This document shows, piece after piece, positions 23,661 through 35,076 of a DNA stretch of 64,000 bases. Below the pieces are notes generated by a model that saw only the letters and a list, made by a program, of their open reading frames with translations, ran no database searches and was not told the origin of the DNA. The stretch is from Piper betle. Its lineage: Eukaryota; Streptophyta; Magnoliopsida; Piperales; Piperaceae. The translations under genes and the position numbers were made by a program. The stretch lies in assembly GCA_033002965.1 (NCBI GenBank), contig JAURVB010001854.1, positions 59,668 through 123,667 of the forward strand. Direction: 5' to 3'. How positions within the stretch are numbered: position 1 is the first letter of the stretch; each line of letters begins with the position of its first letter.

Positions 23661-24266
23661 TGGAAACTCTAGAAATTAGTGGGTCTAGATAAAGTTGAAT
23701 GGACGGCTTAGATCTTGCTGCGTGTCACGATCTGGATGTCCGACAACTTGTGACCTAATAGGGCCCACCTATGGGTACATACACAATACATATGGACGAA
23801 GAGCTCGGTTCGAGACCGTCCAAAGTCCAGATAGTCTCAAATCATAAAATTGACTTTATAGGTGGGAATCGAGGCAAGAAAGTTAAATGGGCCTCAAACC
23901 CCCTAAATGCAATCGAGCTGGGCCCATGGGACACAATCCAATGGTCCAAAATCCCTATAATGCATGCAACGAGATACTCAAAAAAATCCTAAACGGATAC
24001 TAAACAATGCAACGGTCTAGATGTAGGCCTAAAATCCTGGGTAACATATACAAACAAATCTGTATACCTCAGTATATACTGATAACTCATGATCTTATCA
24101 TCTGCATGTCAGGTATATTCAGCCACTATAACAAGCTCATATGGCCGTCTAGGCCCATACTCATAATATGAAAGCTAGTCTAACTCGAGCTCGCTCGAAC
24201 CGACTCGAAATTGCCAAAACTAGACAAAACTAAAATCGGCTAAAACCCTAACGCAAAAATGGGGAA

Positions 24267-26312
24267 CCTATGGACCTTTAGTCAAAGCTCTAAGCATATC
24301 TGCGCATCTACGGTGAGCTCAGACTCCGAACCTTCATCGGAACCGACTACTAAGTAAAATACTAACATCTATATATGATGCATGCTTGTGGTATGTGCTC
24401 ACATCATCAGCACATCCTAATAAAGAAAATAGTGCCAACAAGCTTACAACTAAACACATGGCTTGCAAATTGAGACATAATAATGAAAATAATAATAAAT
24501 AAATAAATAAACAAATAAATGCACTCATAGGTAATTAAATAAATAAGAAAAAATGAACATAAATAATATTCTAATAAAGTAATGATAATATAATGATACC
24601 ATATAAATACATGGTTAAACATGAGTAAACATCATATATACTTCTGTTAGTAAACATATAAATAACTAAATAAACAAACAAACAAATAAATACATAAATA
24701 AATGCTTAATATTAATTAATCATGAAGAATAATAATATAAATATCAAATATATGAGCATACGAATAATTACGTATAAATAATAACAGGAGTAAGAAAATA
24801 ATTAATAATCAATCAATCAATTAAATAAAATATGATAAACATGAATAAATATAATATCTATGAATAAATACATTATCAATAATAATAATTAGTCACATAA
24901 TCATTCATCATAGTAAACAAATATATAAATAACAAGAAATGTATAATCATGAATAAATAAATTAATAAATAAATAAATAATTAATACATAAAGAAAAATA
25001 CTCATAACAACCAAACTTGCTAAACAATGTGAATATTCATCTAAACTAATATAGGGGCTCTAGAATTACCAAACAAGGTCGAGAGACAGCCGAAAACGGG
25101 CTGCATTGGTGGATCGGACCTAAACTGGACGTGCGAACTCAGACATGGGCTAGTGGGCTGGTGAACAAGACTTGGCAAGCGGATGCGGTCGCGGGCAGGC
25201 GGATTGCGAACCGAGCAAATTGGCCGAATGGGGTGGCTGGTGCCCTTTGTAGGAAAAAGGAGCATCAAGGCTGGGTAGATAGGGGCATCAAGGCAGAGGC
25301 TTTGTTGGTGATGATCGGCGAAGTCCGGCCATTGGCTGGCCAAAAAACAGCAGGAAAGGGGGCAGATCGCTGCCAGGTGCGGCGATGGTGTCGGCAGTGA
25401 GCTCGGCCATGGCGGTCATCGTGGGTTGTCTCAAAATGGAGATCTTTCCGAATAGAAGCTATGTGGGTGGTCGGAGTGGCCGTTGGTGATTCGCCGGTGC
25501 CGAAAAGCGGCCCAAAAGGGTGGTGGTGGCGGCGGAAAAAATTGACAGTAAAAATGTCATTGCTGGTAGCAACTAAGGCGGTACCGAGTTGGTATGGACT
25601 TATAGCCGGCTGCAAGGTGGTCACGGTCGTACCGAGTCGGTGGCCGGGGGCAAGGTTGGGACTCGCCGGCGGCGAGGGAAAGTGGCGGCGGCACTAGGGG
25701 TGTAAATTTGAAAATGTGGGAGAAAACCTCTGAAAATCGATATATGAAACTAGGGTTGAGTAGACGGCTCAAATTTTGGCACATGGCCCGATCTTAGTGT
25801 CCGACAGCTCAGTGGCCTAGTGGGGTCCACCTATGGGTATATGTAATATACATATGGATGGAAAGCTTAGATCGAGACTGTCCAAAGTTGAAGCTGACTC
25901 AAATCCTAAAACGCAATCAATTGAGGCAAGAACGTTAAATTGGCCTCGATACCCTAAACGTAATCAAGCTAGGCCCATAGAGGCACAATCTGATGGTCCG
26001 AAATCCTTATGATGCATGCAATGAGATACCCTGAAAATCCTAAGCAGATACTAAGCACTACAATGTCTTAGATCTAAGCCTAAAATCGTGGCTAATTGCT
26101 AAAAATGATATCTATACCTCATGTATACACTGCTGACTTATTATATACAGTATCATAACTGAAACTATCATATGCATGTCGGGCATACTCAGCCACTATA
26201 ACATGCTCATTTGGCCATTTCGGCCCCATAATTATATTCTGAAAATTAGCCTAGCTTGAGCTCATTCGAGCCAACTCGATACTGACCCGAAAGCTAGCCG
26301 ATTAACTTCTCT
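24267..26312 (-). mobile_element. Right LTR of A element no. 1, remainder
   Basis: It resumes after the nested solo LTR and follows family A through the TAAA-rich tract, the GC-rich block (25100-25700) and the terminal region with CCCACCTATGGGTATATG. At about 26312 the match ends, roughly 50 bases before the expected GGGGTTTTACA terminus, so the LTR end and flanking duplication are lost. Confidence 0.82.
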
Positions 26313-26841
26313 AAAGCCCTCTCTTTGTGAGACAAACGTGCTTACAAACTATGAAGATGTTTTATTAAACATCAAAAAGTTCTCCTTTATATAGAATAGT
26401 GTGTGTGGAATTGAAGAAGTCAATACAGTAGATTTATATAAGAATGAATTTAATCACATATAAGTATTTGAAACTCCAACTATTAGTGTGATAATGAAAA
26501 GTCAAAAACTGACTATTGAGTTTTCTTTTTAATGCAAATGAGTGATGGATCCCAACAAAAAGAAAGGCCTATTATAAAGGAAGATAAAAGAATTTTGAAA
26601 ACGAAATAACACTCACAACTCCGAATCGAAAAAATCTTCCACGTTGAATAGCATGGGGATACAAAGTTTTCCCTATATCTTCAACTCTCAACCAAAACTC
26701 CATCCTTACACACCATGTTAGCCTGCCCAAGAGATCTTAATCGCTACCAACCTAAGGCCAATGGGTTCGACCAGTGTTTGAACCTTATTTGACCAAAAGG
26801 GAAAATAAAAAGAATAAAAATAAAATACAATAAGTCTTCCC
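26313..26841. other. Unassigned spacer, possibly an old LTR fragment
   Basis: This 530-bp stretch matches none of the other repeats in the window. On the minus strand CTATATAAAG (26385-26394) is followed by a leader-like sequence and an AATAAAA-type signal (26360-26366), reminiscent of a Ty1/copia LTR, but no terminus or coding domain is visible. Frames are short. It is the best low-copy segment for a unique marker. Confidence 0.4.
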
Positions 26842-27665
26842 TGTAACACCCTGATTTTGGTTCACCTACAAACTGAATCAGACATGTAACAATGGCGTCA
26901 AGTCATGTTTAAAGTTGTTGGTCAGTACGACTCGATCAATGAAATAAATAGAAACAACGTTCTTGGTGTCATGAGAATGAAAGACAATGTTAAATATGCA
27001 TGAAAACACATCGATAGTAAAAATAAGTAAGAAAGTAAATAACTACGCTGACCTCAAAAGTGTGAAGCGTTTATCTGTCCTCCCACCAAAGTCGATTCAG
27101 GATTTGCAAGACCTACATAGATTATATGAAAAACTTCAGTAATGAATGTTACTGGGCAGAAAAATAACCAATACAAACTGGCAAATGGGTACTCCATTAC
27201 CCACGGAAACTTATGAAACTTCAGAATTGCTTTACACTAGCAGTAAACAAACAGGCTTAAAGAAATGCTAGCTCGCATGTACGGCTAATATTCATATTCA
27301 TACGTACAACGCTTACGCTCTCAAATCCTCCATATTACACCCACGACAGTACTCAAGTGGCAAAAGGAACGGTTAAGTTAGTGCTACAAATTTCAAAAAT
27401 GTGCTACATTACAGAGTACCCTCATACACCGCACTACTTTAGGGTTTGAAGGAGTACTAGTGCGGTCCATACATATCTCCGTACCACTAATTCTCTTATT
27501 TCTGGAGCTTGAAGTCGAAAACCAACAAGGGATCTCAACCTTGTAGTTTTACAAAACATGTGTAGAAAACACGACTAAATAATAAAATGCTACCAATGTC
27601 GTCGAACGTCTAAAACACGGTTAAACTCAACATAGTAGGAGTTAGCAGAGTGGGAGAGTCTTATA
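26842..27665 (-). mobile_element. Family A LTR fragment
   Basis: It starts with a good terminus (TGTAACACCCTGATTTTGG) and follows family A for about 820 bp to AGTGGGAGAGTC, then stops. The AT-rich, GC-rich and terminal parts are missing. It breaks close to the GAGAGTCC position where the solo LTR at 21224 inserted into another copy. Confidence 0.8.
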
Positions 27666-28030
27666 GACATGGATGAGTAGAGCTCCGCATTCTAGTTAGT
27701 GGCTCACCTGCGATACCTAACATGGAGATGGAACTGAATAAGAATCAGTTTACATTGGCACACAAAACGAGGCAAAGCTCTACACAATCTCAACACTTTA
27801 ACATCACTTAATTTTCTTAATTAGGTCCTAAGTCAAATGTTAAACCTGATTAGGTAACCTAATTAAGGTTTTGGTTTCTTTTTCACTTAGTGGGTTTTAA
27901 TCAATTCTAGAGTTTCTAATCGAATGGGCTTACTAAATGATTTTTCGGATGGGCTTAACAATGTCCAAATGGGTTGAAATTTGGATGGGTTGTCCCTTAC
28001 ACTCTAAGGTTCATAGGTAAATTCCACCAT
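27666..28030. other. Unassigned spacer between A LTR copies
   Basis: No gene, RNA or repeat could be recognised in these 365 bp. The right part contains AATGGGCTT/GATGGGCTT motifs resembling LTR ends of other families. It ends at ACCAT just before the next LTR terminus. Confidence 0.4.
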
Positions 28031-30719
28031 TCTAACACCCCAATTTCAGTTCACCTAAGAACCGAATCAAAAGTGTTACGATCAAGTAGATGTCATGTTT
28101 CAAATTTTTCGTTGGTAAGACTCGATTGATAAAATATATCAAAACAACCCGCTTGGTGTCATGAGAATAGAAGACATTTTCAAATATACATCAAAACACA
28201 TAAAATATAAATAAACGTAAGAAAGATATAATTCTAATGAGCTCAAGTGTGTGTAGCATTTATTTGTCCTCCCACCAAAGTCGACTCAGGATTTTAAGAC
28301 CTACATATATAATATGAAAAACGTCAGTAACAAATGTTATTAGTCCGAAAAATAACTAGTACAAACTAGCAAATGGGTATTGCATTGCCCAAGAAAACTT
28401 ACAAAACTTCAGAATCGCCTCACACTAGGTGGTAAACTAACATATTTAAACAAGTGCAGGCTCGCATGCACGGATCATAATAATATTTATACGTACAACA
28501 CTTACGCCCTCACATCCTCCATATTACACCCACCACGGTACTCGAGTGGCAAAAGGAATAGTTTACTTAGTCCCTCAAATTACAAAAATGTGTTGCGTTA
28601 TGCAGTACCCTCATACACCGCACTACCTCAGGGTTTGAAGGAGTACTAGTGCAGTCCACACATATCTCTGTATCACTCATTCTCTTATTCATGAAATTCA
28701 TAAAAATTCGTGTACTTACATAATATACTTAGGGAAGAGGCTTATATCATATATTTCTGGAGTTTCAGTTTGAAAACAAAGAAGGGATCTCATCCTTGTA
28801 GTTTTATTAAACATGTGTATAAACATGACTAAATGGCTTGACAACGGAGGGATTCGATAAAACACCGTTGACGTCGTCCTACGTCTAAAACATGATTAAA
28901 CTCTACATACAAGGAGTCAAGCATAGAGGGAGAATCCTATAGACCTTTGGTCCAAGCTCCAAATGTATCTACACATCTACGGAGAGCTCGGACACCGACA
29001 CCTACAATGGAACCCACTGCTAAGTAAAATACTAATATCTCTATATAATGCATGCTCGTAGTGCGTGCTCATATCATCAATACATCATAATAAAGAAAAT
29101 AGTGCTAAACACCTGATACGCATAAATGATTAAATAAACAACCAATTAATTAATTAAATAAATCATAGTTAAATAAATAAATAAATGACTAATATTAATT
29201 AATCATGAAGACTGATAATATAAATATCAAATATACGAGCATATGACTAAATACGTATAAATAATAACACAAGTAGGAAAATTATTAGTAAACAATCAAT
29301 TAAATAAATAAAATATGATAAACATCAAAATATATTATTAGCAACAATAATTGGTCACATAATCATTCATCATAGTTAAGAAATGAATAATCATGAATAA
29401 ATAAATAAATAAATAATAAAGAAAATACTCATAACATCAAAATATGCTAAACAAAGTGACTATGCATCTCAACTAATGTAGGGGTTCTTGAATTACTAAA
29501 AATAGTCGAGAAAAGGGCAAAACTAGACCGAGTTCGGCCGAGTCCACTTGGTCTAGGTTAAATATAATACTGGGCTGGGTTGGCTGGGCTGGCCTGGACT
29601 GATGGACATGGACACGGTCTCAGACTGGGGAACTCGGACACGACCAGGCGGATGCGACATGGGTAGGCGGAAGAGAACACAGGCAAGTGGACTCAAGTGT
29701 AGGAAGGCAGAGGTGAACACGGCAGCTGGAGCATGTTGGTGTCACCGTCGGTTGGGATTGACGGTCCATGCAACGAGGAGCTTGTTGGTGGTGGTGGTCG
29801 ATGGAGTCCAGCCATTGGGTGGCCAATAAACGGCTGGGAAAGGGGCTGGATCGCCACTGGTGAGGCGGCGTTGCCGGCGGCGATTGTGGTCGTGGATGGT
29901 CTCAAAATGGAGATCTCGGCAATATGAAGGTGGGTGGGTGGTTAGATTGGCTGGTGGTGGCTGGCCGGCACCGAAAAATCGCCCAAATAGTGGTGGTGCC
30001 TGTGCAGTGGCCGGGTGTATGGCAGAGACTCGCCAGCAGCAAGCTAAAGTGGCGGTGGTGCTATGGGTGTAAAGTTATTAAAATGTGGTAAGGTCGCTGA
30101 AAATAAAAGGGAGAATGCTAGGGTTGACGTGGACGGCTCAGATCTTCCCACGTGGCATGATTTGAAAGTCTAACAACTCGTGGTCTAGTATGACTTAACT
30201 ATGGATATATACAATATACATATCAACGGAAAGCTAAAATCGAGCCCGTCCAAATTTGAAACTGACTCGAGTCATAAAATTGACTTTATAGGTGGGAATT
30301 GAGGCAAGAAGGTGGAATAGGCCTCGAACCCTGAACTAAATCAAGCTGGGCCCATAGGGGCACAATCAGGGAATCCAAAATTGCTATTCTAGAGGCAAAT
30401 GAAATACCTAAAAATCCCAAACGGCTACTATACACTCTAATAGCCTAAATCTAGGCCTAAAATCCTGGCTAACCCACAAAAATCATATGTATACCTCATG
30501 TAAACACTGATAACTCATGCTTTACTGTATCATAACGGAAACTATCATATGCATGTTGGGCATACTCAGCCTGCATGGCATACTCATATGACCATCTGGA
30601 CCTCATACTCATATTCCTAAAATTATTCTAGCTCGAGCTCGCTCTAAACCAATTGAGACTGGTCCAGACCGGGCAAACTACAAGTAGGTAAAACCCTTAC
30701 CCAAAGTTAGGGTTTTACA
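28031..30719 (-). mobile_element. Tandem A array: LTR 1 (3' LTR of the first unit)
   Basis: A full-length LTR of 2689 bp from TCTAACACCCCAATTTC (TG decayed to TC) to AGTTAGGGTTTTACA at 30719. It carries all LTR parts in order, including the TAAA-rich tract (29100-29430) and GC-rich block (29600-30070). A polypurine tract and internal region follow directly. It differs at many positions from the LTR at 35077, so the pair is old. Confidence 0.9.
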
Positions 30720-30732
30720 ATCTCTTCACATT
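30720..30732 (-). other. Polypurine tract, first internal region
   Basis: Minus-strand AATGTGAAGAGAT lies directly before the LTR start TGTAAAACCC. It is partly purine and more decayed than the tracts at 38028 and 55811. Confidence 0.55.
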
Positions 30733-31821
30733 AAAAAAATACCATCCTCAAAATTTCTAACATCAACTATGATCATAGGACTCAACTAAAGATGTCATCT
30801 CATTGGCAAACTGGTAGTTCTTCGAAAGTTAGCTACAAACGGCTCAAATGGACCAACATGATGCTGGAACTCTAAACTCTGATGAAGCTCGCAAGCTCCT
30901 TAATAATCTAGCTAGACAGACTATACATGATCGAATGATCTGGTGAAACATGCCATACATGTTGGAATCATCTGTCTAGACTGACCATATATACTCGATT
31001 CATCTCGCTAGACTAACTCTTAGGGTGACTGCAAACTATGGGGACTGAAATGCAATGACCTCGGCAGAAAAAACCTAGGTTTACCCCTAAGGGTCTACTG
31101 GGTGGTCAAGCAAGTAGTCTATAATACTACAAGGTACTAGTCTGAACTACATTAGGAAAAATAATCTCGATGCGAGGTATGTGGCCTAACATCTACCCAT
31201 GTCTCCTTGTTCCTCATAAATGTGATAGGTCAACTATGTGTACCCTCAGTGCCCTCTGCTCCAAATCCTGTGGCCATACTAGGGTATCCTATCAGTCATG
31301 CTAGCATATCGTGGACTCTAGTACCAAATAAAACTAAATGCCAAAGAGCTGTATGGCTCCATGCCACCAGTCTATGTCAAACACTCAGGTGTCCCTGTAA
31401 GAGGAACTAGACTGCTCACTATGTCCTAGATAACTCGGTTCTAAATCAATTATCTCACTCTCTTCTATAATGGAACAAGGACATCTGCTATGACTCTATT
31501 GCATGCTATGATTCTCATAACTATCTATATATCCACTAACTGCTGCTAAAGGGACTCTTTGTGATGGAATGATGGTGAGAACACTTGTACGTGTATAGCA
31601 TGTCCGAAGGAGTATGAAAATATACTCTGCATGGAACTGTAGGATTTACATCTGGTCTGTGGCATATGCATTGGTCAATGTCTGCTCATCTCCACTATCT
31701 GGGTAGACAAGTAGCATGACTAGTACCTCTTGAAGAGTGAATGAAAATGCCCAACTCTGTTTGGTGTCTATGCATCATATAGAAAGAGAATGGATCTCTT
31801 GTGGAAAACTAGTCACATTGC

Positions 31822-32975
31822 TCTAGAACTCTAACTAGTATGTGTCTCATCCTTGCATGGTGTGATATCATGTTTGCTGGAAGAGTACACTGATATGAGA
31901 AAATCTTACTAAGTATGTATATCACTCTATCTATGGTGGTATAAAGGTAATCGTGCAAGTCATCATGGTAATAAACACTTTGTAAATGACACTGAATGGC
32001 TAAAAAATATGGGTTGGTCCATGGATGTGTATCTAAGATCATCATTATTGGACTCCACCATAGGTGGCCAGCATATGGATCAAGTAATCAATGATGAATC
32101 TAAGAGACGACTCCTAAGTAACTGTAGTTCAATTAACTAACAGTAGGTATGTGTTTCTCGATACCATACTAGTCAAGCACTTCTAAACGGATGGGGTTCA
32201 ATGACCCAAAGAACCACTATCTCTCCTCAAGTCTACATGGATTCATAGTGAAGTTTGACATGTGTCTCATCCATTCTTCAGTGGCGTGTGACCTGCCATC
32301 CCGTACCAATTTTTGGCACTAATTTTGACTCACATGACTCTACCATTATGGTAGACTCACAAGCAAAGCAATAAGTCAAAATGAGAATACACTAATGTCC
32401 TTCTATCTGGTCAACATGATCCGGTATCTTTAGGACTCTAACTGGGAGGTATCCTCACATAGTCTGCCATCATTTCTCTATCATAGTTATGTAAGGATGT
32501 CTGTCTGAGTCAAAGTGGGTAATAAAACTCTATATAGGATATTGGGTGACTCACAAATATGGGTAGGTACATTTGCATGCCACCAAGATATCATGATTGG
32601 ACTCCGCCATAGGTGGCCAGCCTATGGAACAACCAATCAATGATGAGTCTAAGAGATGCCCCTTAAGTGGCTCTAGTTTAATCAACTTACACTAGGCAAA
32701 CGTTTCTCGATACCGTACTAGTCACACACTTCTAAACGGATGGGGTTCAAATGACCTAAAGAACCACTATCTTTCCTCAAGTCTACAGGGACTCATAATG
32801 AGGTTTGACATGTGTCTCATCCATTCTTCAGTGGTGTGTGACCTGCCAACCAATACCAATTTTGGCACCAATTTTGACTCATATGACTACTACCACTGTG
32901 GTAGACTCTTAAACAAAGCTGTCAGTTAAGATGAGCATACATTGGTGCCCCTCTATTTGGTCAGCATGATCTGGT
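31822..32975. repeat. Tandem duplication of about 0.57 kb in internal region 1
   Basis: Two diverged copies follow each other, about 31822-32415 and 32416-32975. Both run from ACTCTAACT through GGACTC(T/C)(A/G)CCATAGGTGGCC, TTTCTCGATACC and GTGGTAGACTC to CATGATC(C/T)GG. Internal region 2 has only one copy, which accounts for much of its shorter length. Confidence 0.8.
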
Positions 32976-33767
32976 CTTACTGAAGTCATTGTCTACATTG
33001 CTCCCAAGCTTGGGTGAAGTTGTCTCCTCCAGATTGATATGTCATCGGCTACCTACACTGTAAGTCCTAAACAGTACCATGAAGGTACCTTGTATACTAA
33101 GGATAAAGGTTAAATCCTATGTCTCAAGGTAAGAACCTAATCATGCTAGCGACGCACAAGGGAAACATTGTCTCCTTAATGGATGCTCCCTCACTAAACC
33201 CATCATCTGTGTCAAAATTCTAATATGAGTCAAATATCTCTCTCTGGCTAGGCCAAAATCTAAATGAGTTAAACTGCGTATCTGATCATTTGCTAACCAT
33301 CTAATCTGTGGAACTATGGCTGTGGGTCACATCTATGCTATTACACTTATTGAACAATCTGACCACTATGGTCATCCTATTTGGATATCATACTATCCTG
33401 TTCTTGTATTCTATTCATATACATCCCTAGAAGACTCGCTAACACTGTCTAATGATCCCCATAAGACTATCACTAACACTATCTTGCAATACACATCTGA
33501 CCCAAGGATGTCAAGTCAAGGCGATGGTATGCAAGATGGCTGGTGAAGTCAATCATGTGCCATCGCATCCAAATAATTCTACTGTACCTAACTTTCCTTT
33601 GCCTGGATGATGTTAACGTTGCTATATCTCGTCCTCAATCTCTGACCCAACTCTGTTCTAAAATTATGATATGTGGTCTCTATGAATGATAGGAACATCT
33701 TCAACTAGTTCTCCTCCTGTAGAGTGTGGTAACTACTTGGTCATTACATCCACAATAACTGCTCCAC

Positions 33768-33925
33768 TTGGCTGGCGATAGTGCAATATACAGACGGTGG
33801 TCGTGCATCATGGACAGTAGTGGTGCGCATTCGGTCGGTGGTAGTGCATCATGGTCGGTGGTTGGGCAACTCGGACAGCGGTTGTGCATCTCGAACATCG
33901 GTTGTACTACTCAGATGCTGAAGCC
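33768..33925. repeat. Minisatellite in A internal region, copy 2
   Basis: Units such as GTGCATCATGGTCGGTGG and GTTGTGCATCTCGAAC repeat imperfectly. It is shorter than the arrays at 19247 and 43141, so unit number differs between elements. Confidence 0.8.
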
Positions 33926-35060
33926 TGATCCTGATCATGTATGTCATGAACCCATTACTATCTCTTGCATGTTTATCTCCATGTGTCTATCTCCCAAGAG
34001 ATAGCTGCTATCAACTCGGCTCAGGTTATCCAACCATGCGTGTCTGACCCGGAGGGGTCTAGATCATAGTGGTTACACGTACGATGGAAAGATAATGTTG
34101 AGCCCACACTGGTCTCCTAGAATTTGGAGTAACTGTTCCCATAAGCATTGACTACCTCTCACTAGAAATCACTGATCTAGCCTTCGTAGATCGAATGAAA
34201 TCTAGTCAACCTTCTAAATCCGTGGTCATAAGTAATCTGGCTCATCCTTGGTGTGTTCATGACTCTGTGTGTTGAAGAGTAGCCAACAATATTCTTGAAA
34301 CAGACATACACTAGTGGAGGGGGGAGGCTGTGAAGTGTCCATTGGACTGTAGATCCACCTCGCTACTCATCCTCATACACTGCTATCCCCTGGAAGTGGT
34401 TCATCTCAAGTCAACCCTCCAAACTCTCATTTGTGCTCCAAGTACTTTAGTGGCTCCACTGTCATAGCCACATCCTTCATCCACAGGGATCTGTATAAAG
34501 GTCCAAAGTCTGCAAAGTAGACCTCGAACCATGCCCAATGGATCTATTTAAGGAGCTCTATGGTCCATGCTCACGTGCCATGTAACTACGTGAGTATCTC
34601 CATACTTTGAGCTTCCTACTGGTGTCATCTCCTTTAACTCTATTGAACAATGTACACCATGTCTCAAGGAAGGACTGATGTTGTGACATGCGAAAGACTA
34701 GCAAATGCTATAGTATGGTCACAAAAATTCTAGGTACTCCTGATCACCATCCAACTGAACCTCAGGTAACTGACCATGTGGATACTCTTACGTCATCCAA
34801 ATCTTAGACACGGTAAAAGGAAAGGCGTGTCTTTGAGATTATCATAACATTCTAGTGACATCCATGTTGGCATCTATTGAAATCATGATCCCATATGCAT
34901 CTAATAATTTCTATTACTATAACATGTATTGCTCAAGTCTGACCGAGCAAAAATAAAAAATATTGAAAAAATACCAAAGAAAATACATGTCGGTTTGGCT
35001 AAGGAGAGCTCCACACATTTGACTCAAAACAAAAGTCTTCATCTCAATAGACCAAGACAT

Positions 35061-35073
35061 GGCTCTCATACCA
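35061..35073 (-). other. PBS of the first array unit
   Basis: Minus-strand TGGTATGAGAGCC lies 3 bases from the LTR start TGAAACACCCTG at 35077. One base differs from the usual TGGTATCAGAGCC. Confidence 0.85.
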
Positions 35074-35076
35074 ACT

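Larger units (their letters stand above)
21224..24266 (-). mobile_element. Solo LTR of family A nested in a family A LTR
   Basis: It begins TATAACACCCCGACTTTGG (decayed TG) and ends near AAAAATGGGGAA, a decayed GGGGTTTTACA. Flanks CCTAC (21219-21223) and CCTAT (24267-24271) form a 5-bp target duplication with one change. Without the TRIM inside it the length is about 2.85 kb. In order it has the 0.65-kb promoter-distal part, the TAAA-rich tract (22500-23000), the GC-rich stretch (23050-23660) and the conserved terminal part (23700-24266). There is no internal region. Confidence 0.88.
13243..26312 (-). mobile_element. Family A element no. 1 (LARD-like), with nested insertions
   Basis: A minus-oriented element: left LTR fragment 13243-13530, internal region 13531-14859 plus about 18791-20332, PBS at 20317-20329, and right LTR 20333-21223 plus 24267-26312. 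The left LTR jumps at about 13530 directly into internal sequence (ATGGCTCACTG), deleting about 2.4 kb of LTR and 0.6 kb of internal region. E2 interrupts the internal part and a solo A LTR interrupts the right LTR. No gag, protease, RT or integrase motif is visible in any frame of the internal region. The outer right end is lost at about 26312. Confidence 0.82.
30720..35076 (-). mobile_element. Tandem A array: internal region 1, non-coding
   Basis: The 4357-bp internal region is bounded by the PPT on the left and the PBS (35061-35073) on the right. I looked for gag core, zinc knuckle, DSG, YxDD-type and integrase blocks in the translated frames and found none; the longest frames are under 100 codons. 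It holds a tandem duplication (31822-32975), the GGTGGTTGTGC minisatellite, and about 240 bp near 34440-34680 not seen in internal region 2. A lack of coding capacity with intact replication sites is the definition of a LARD. It would depend on another element for enzymes. Confidence 0.85.
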
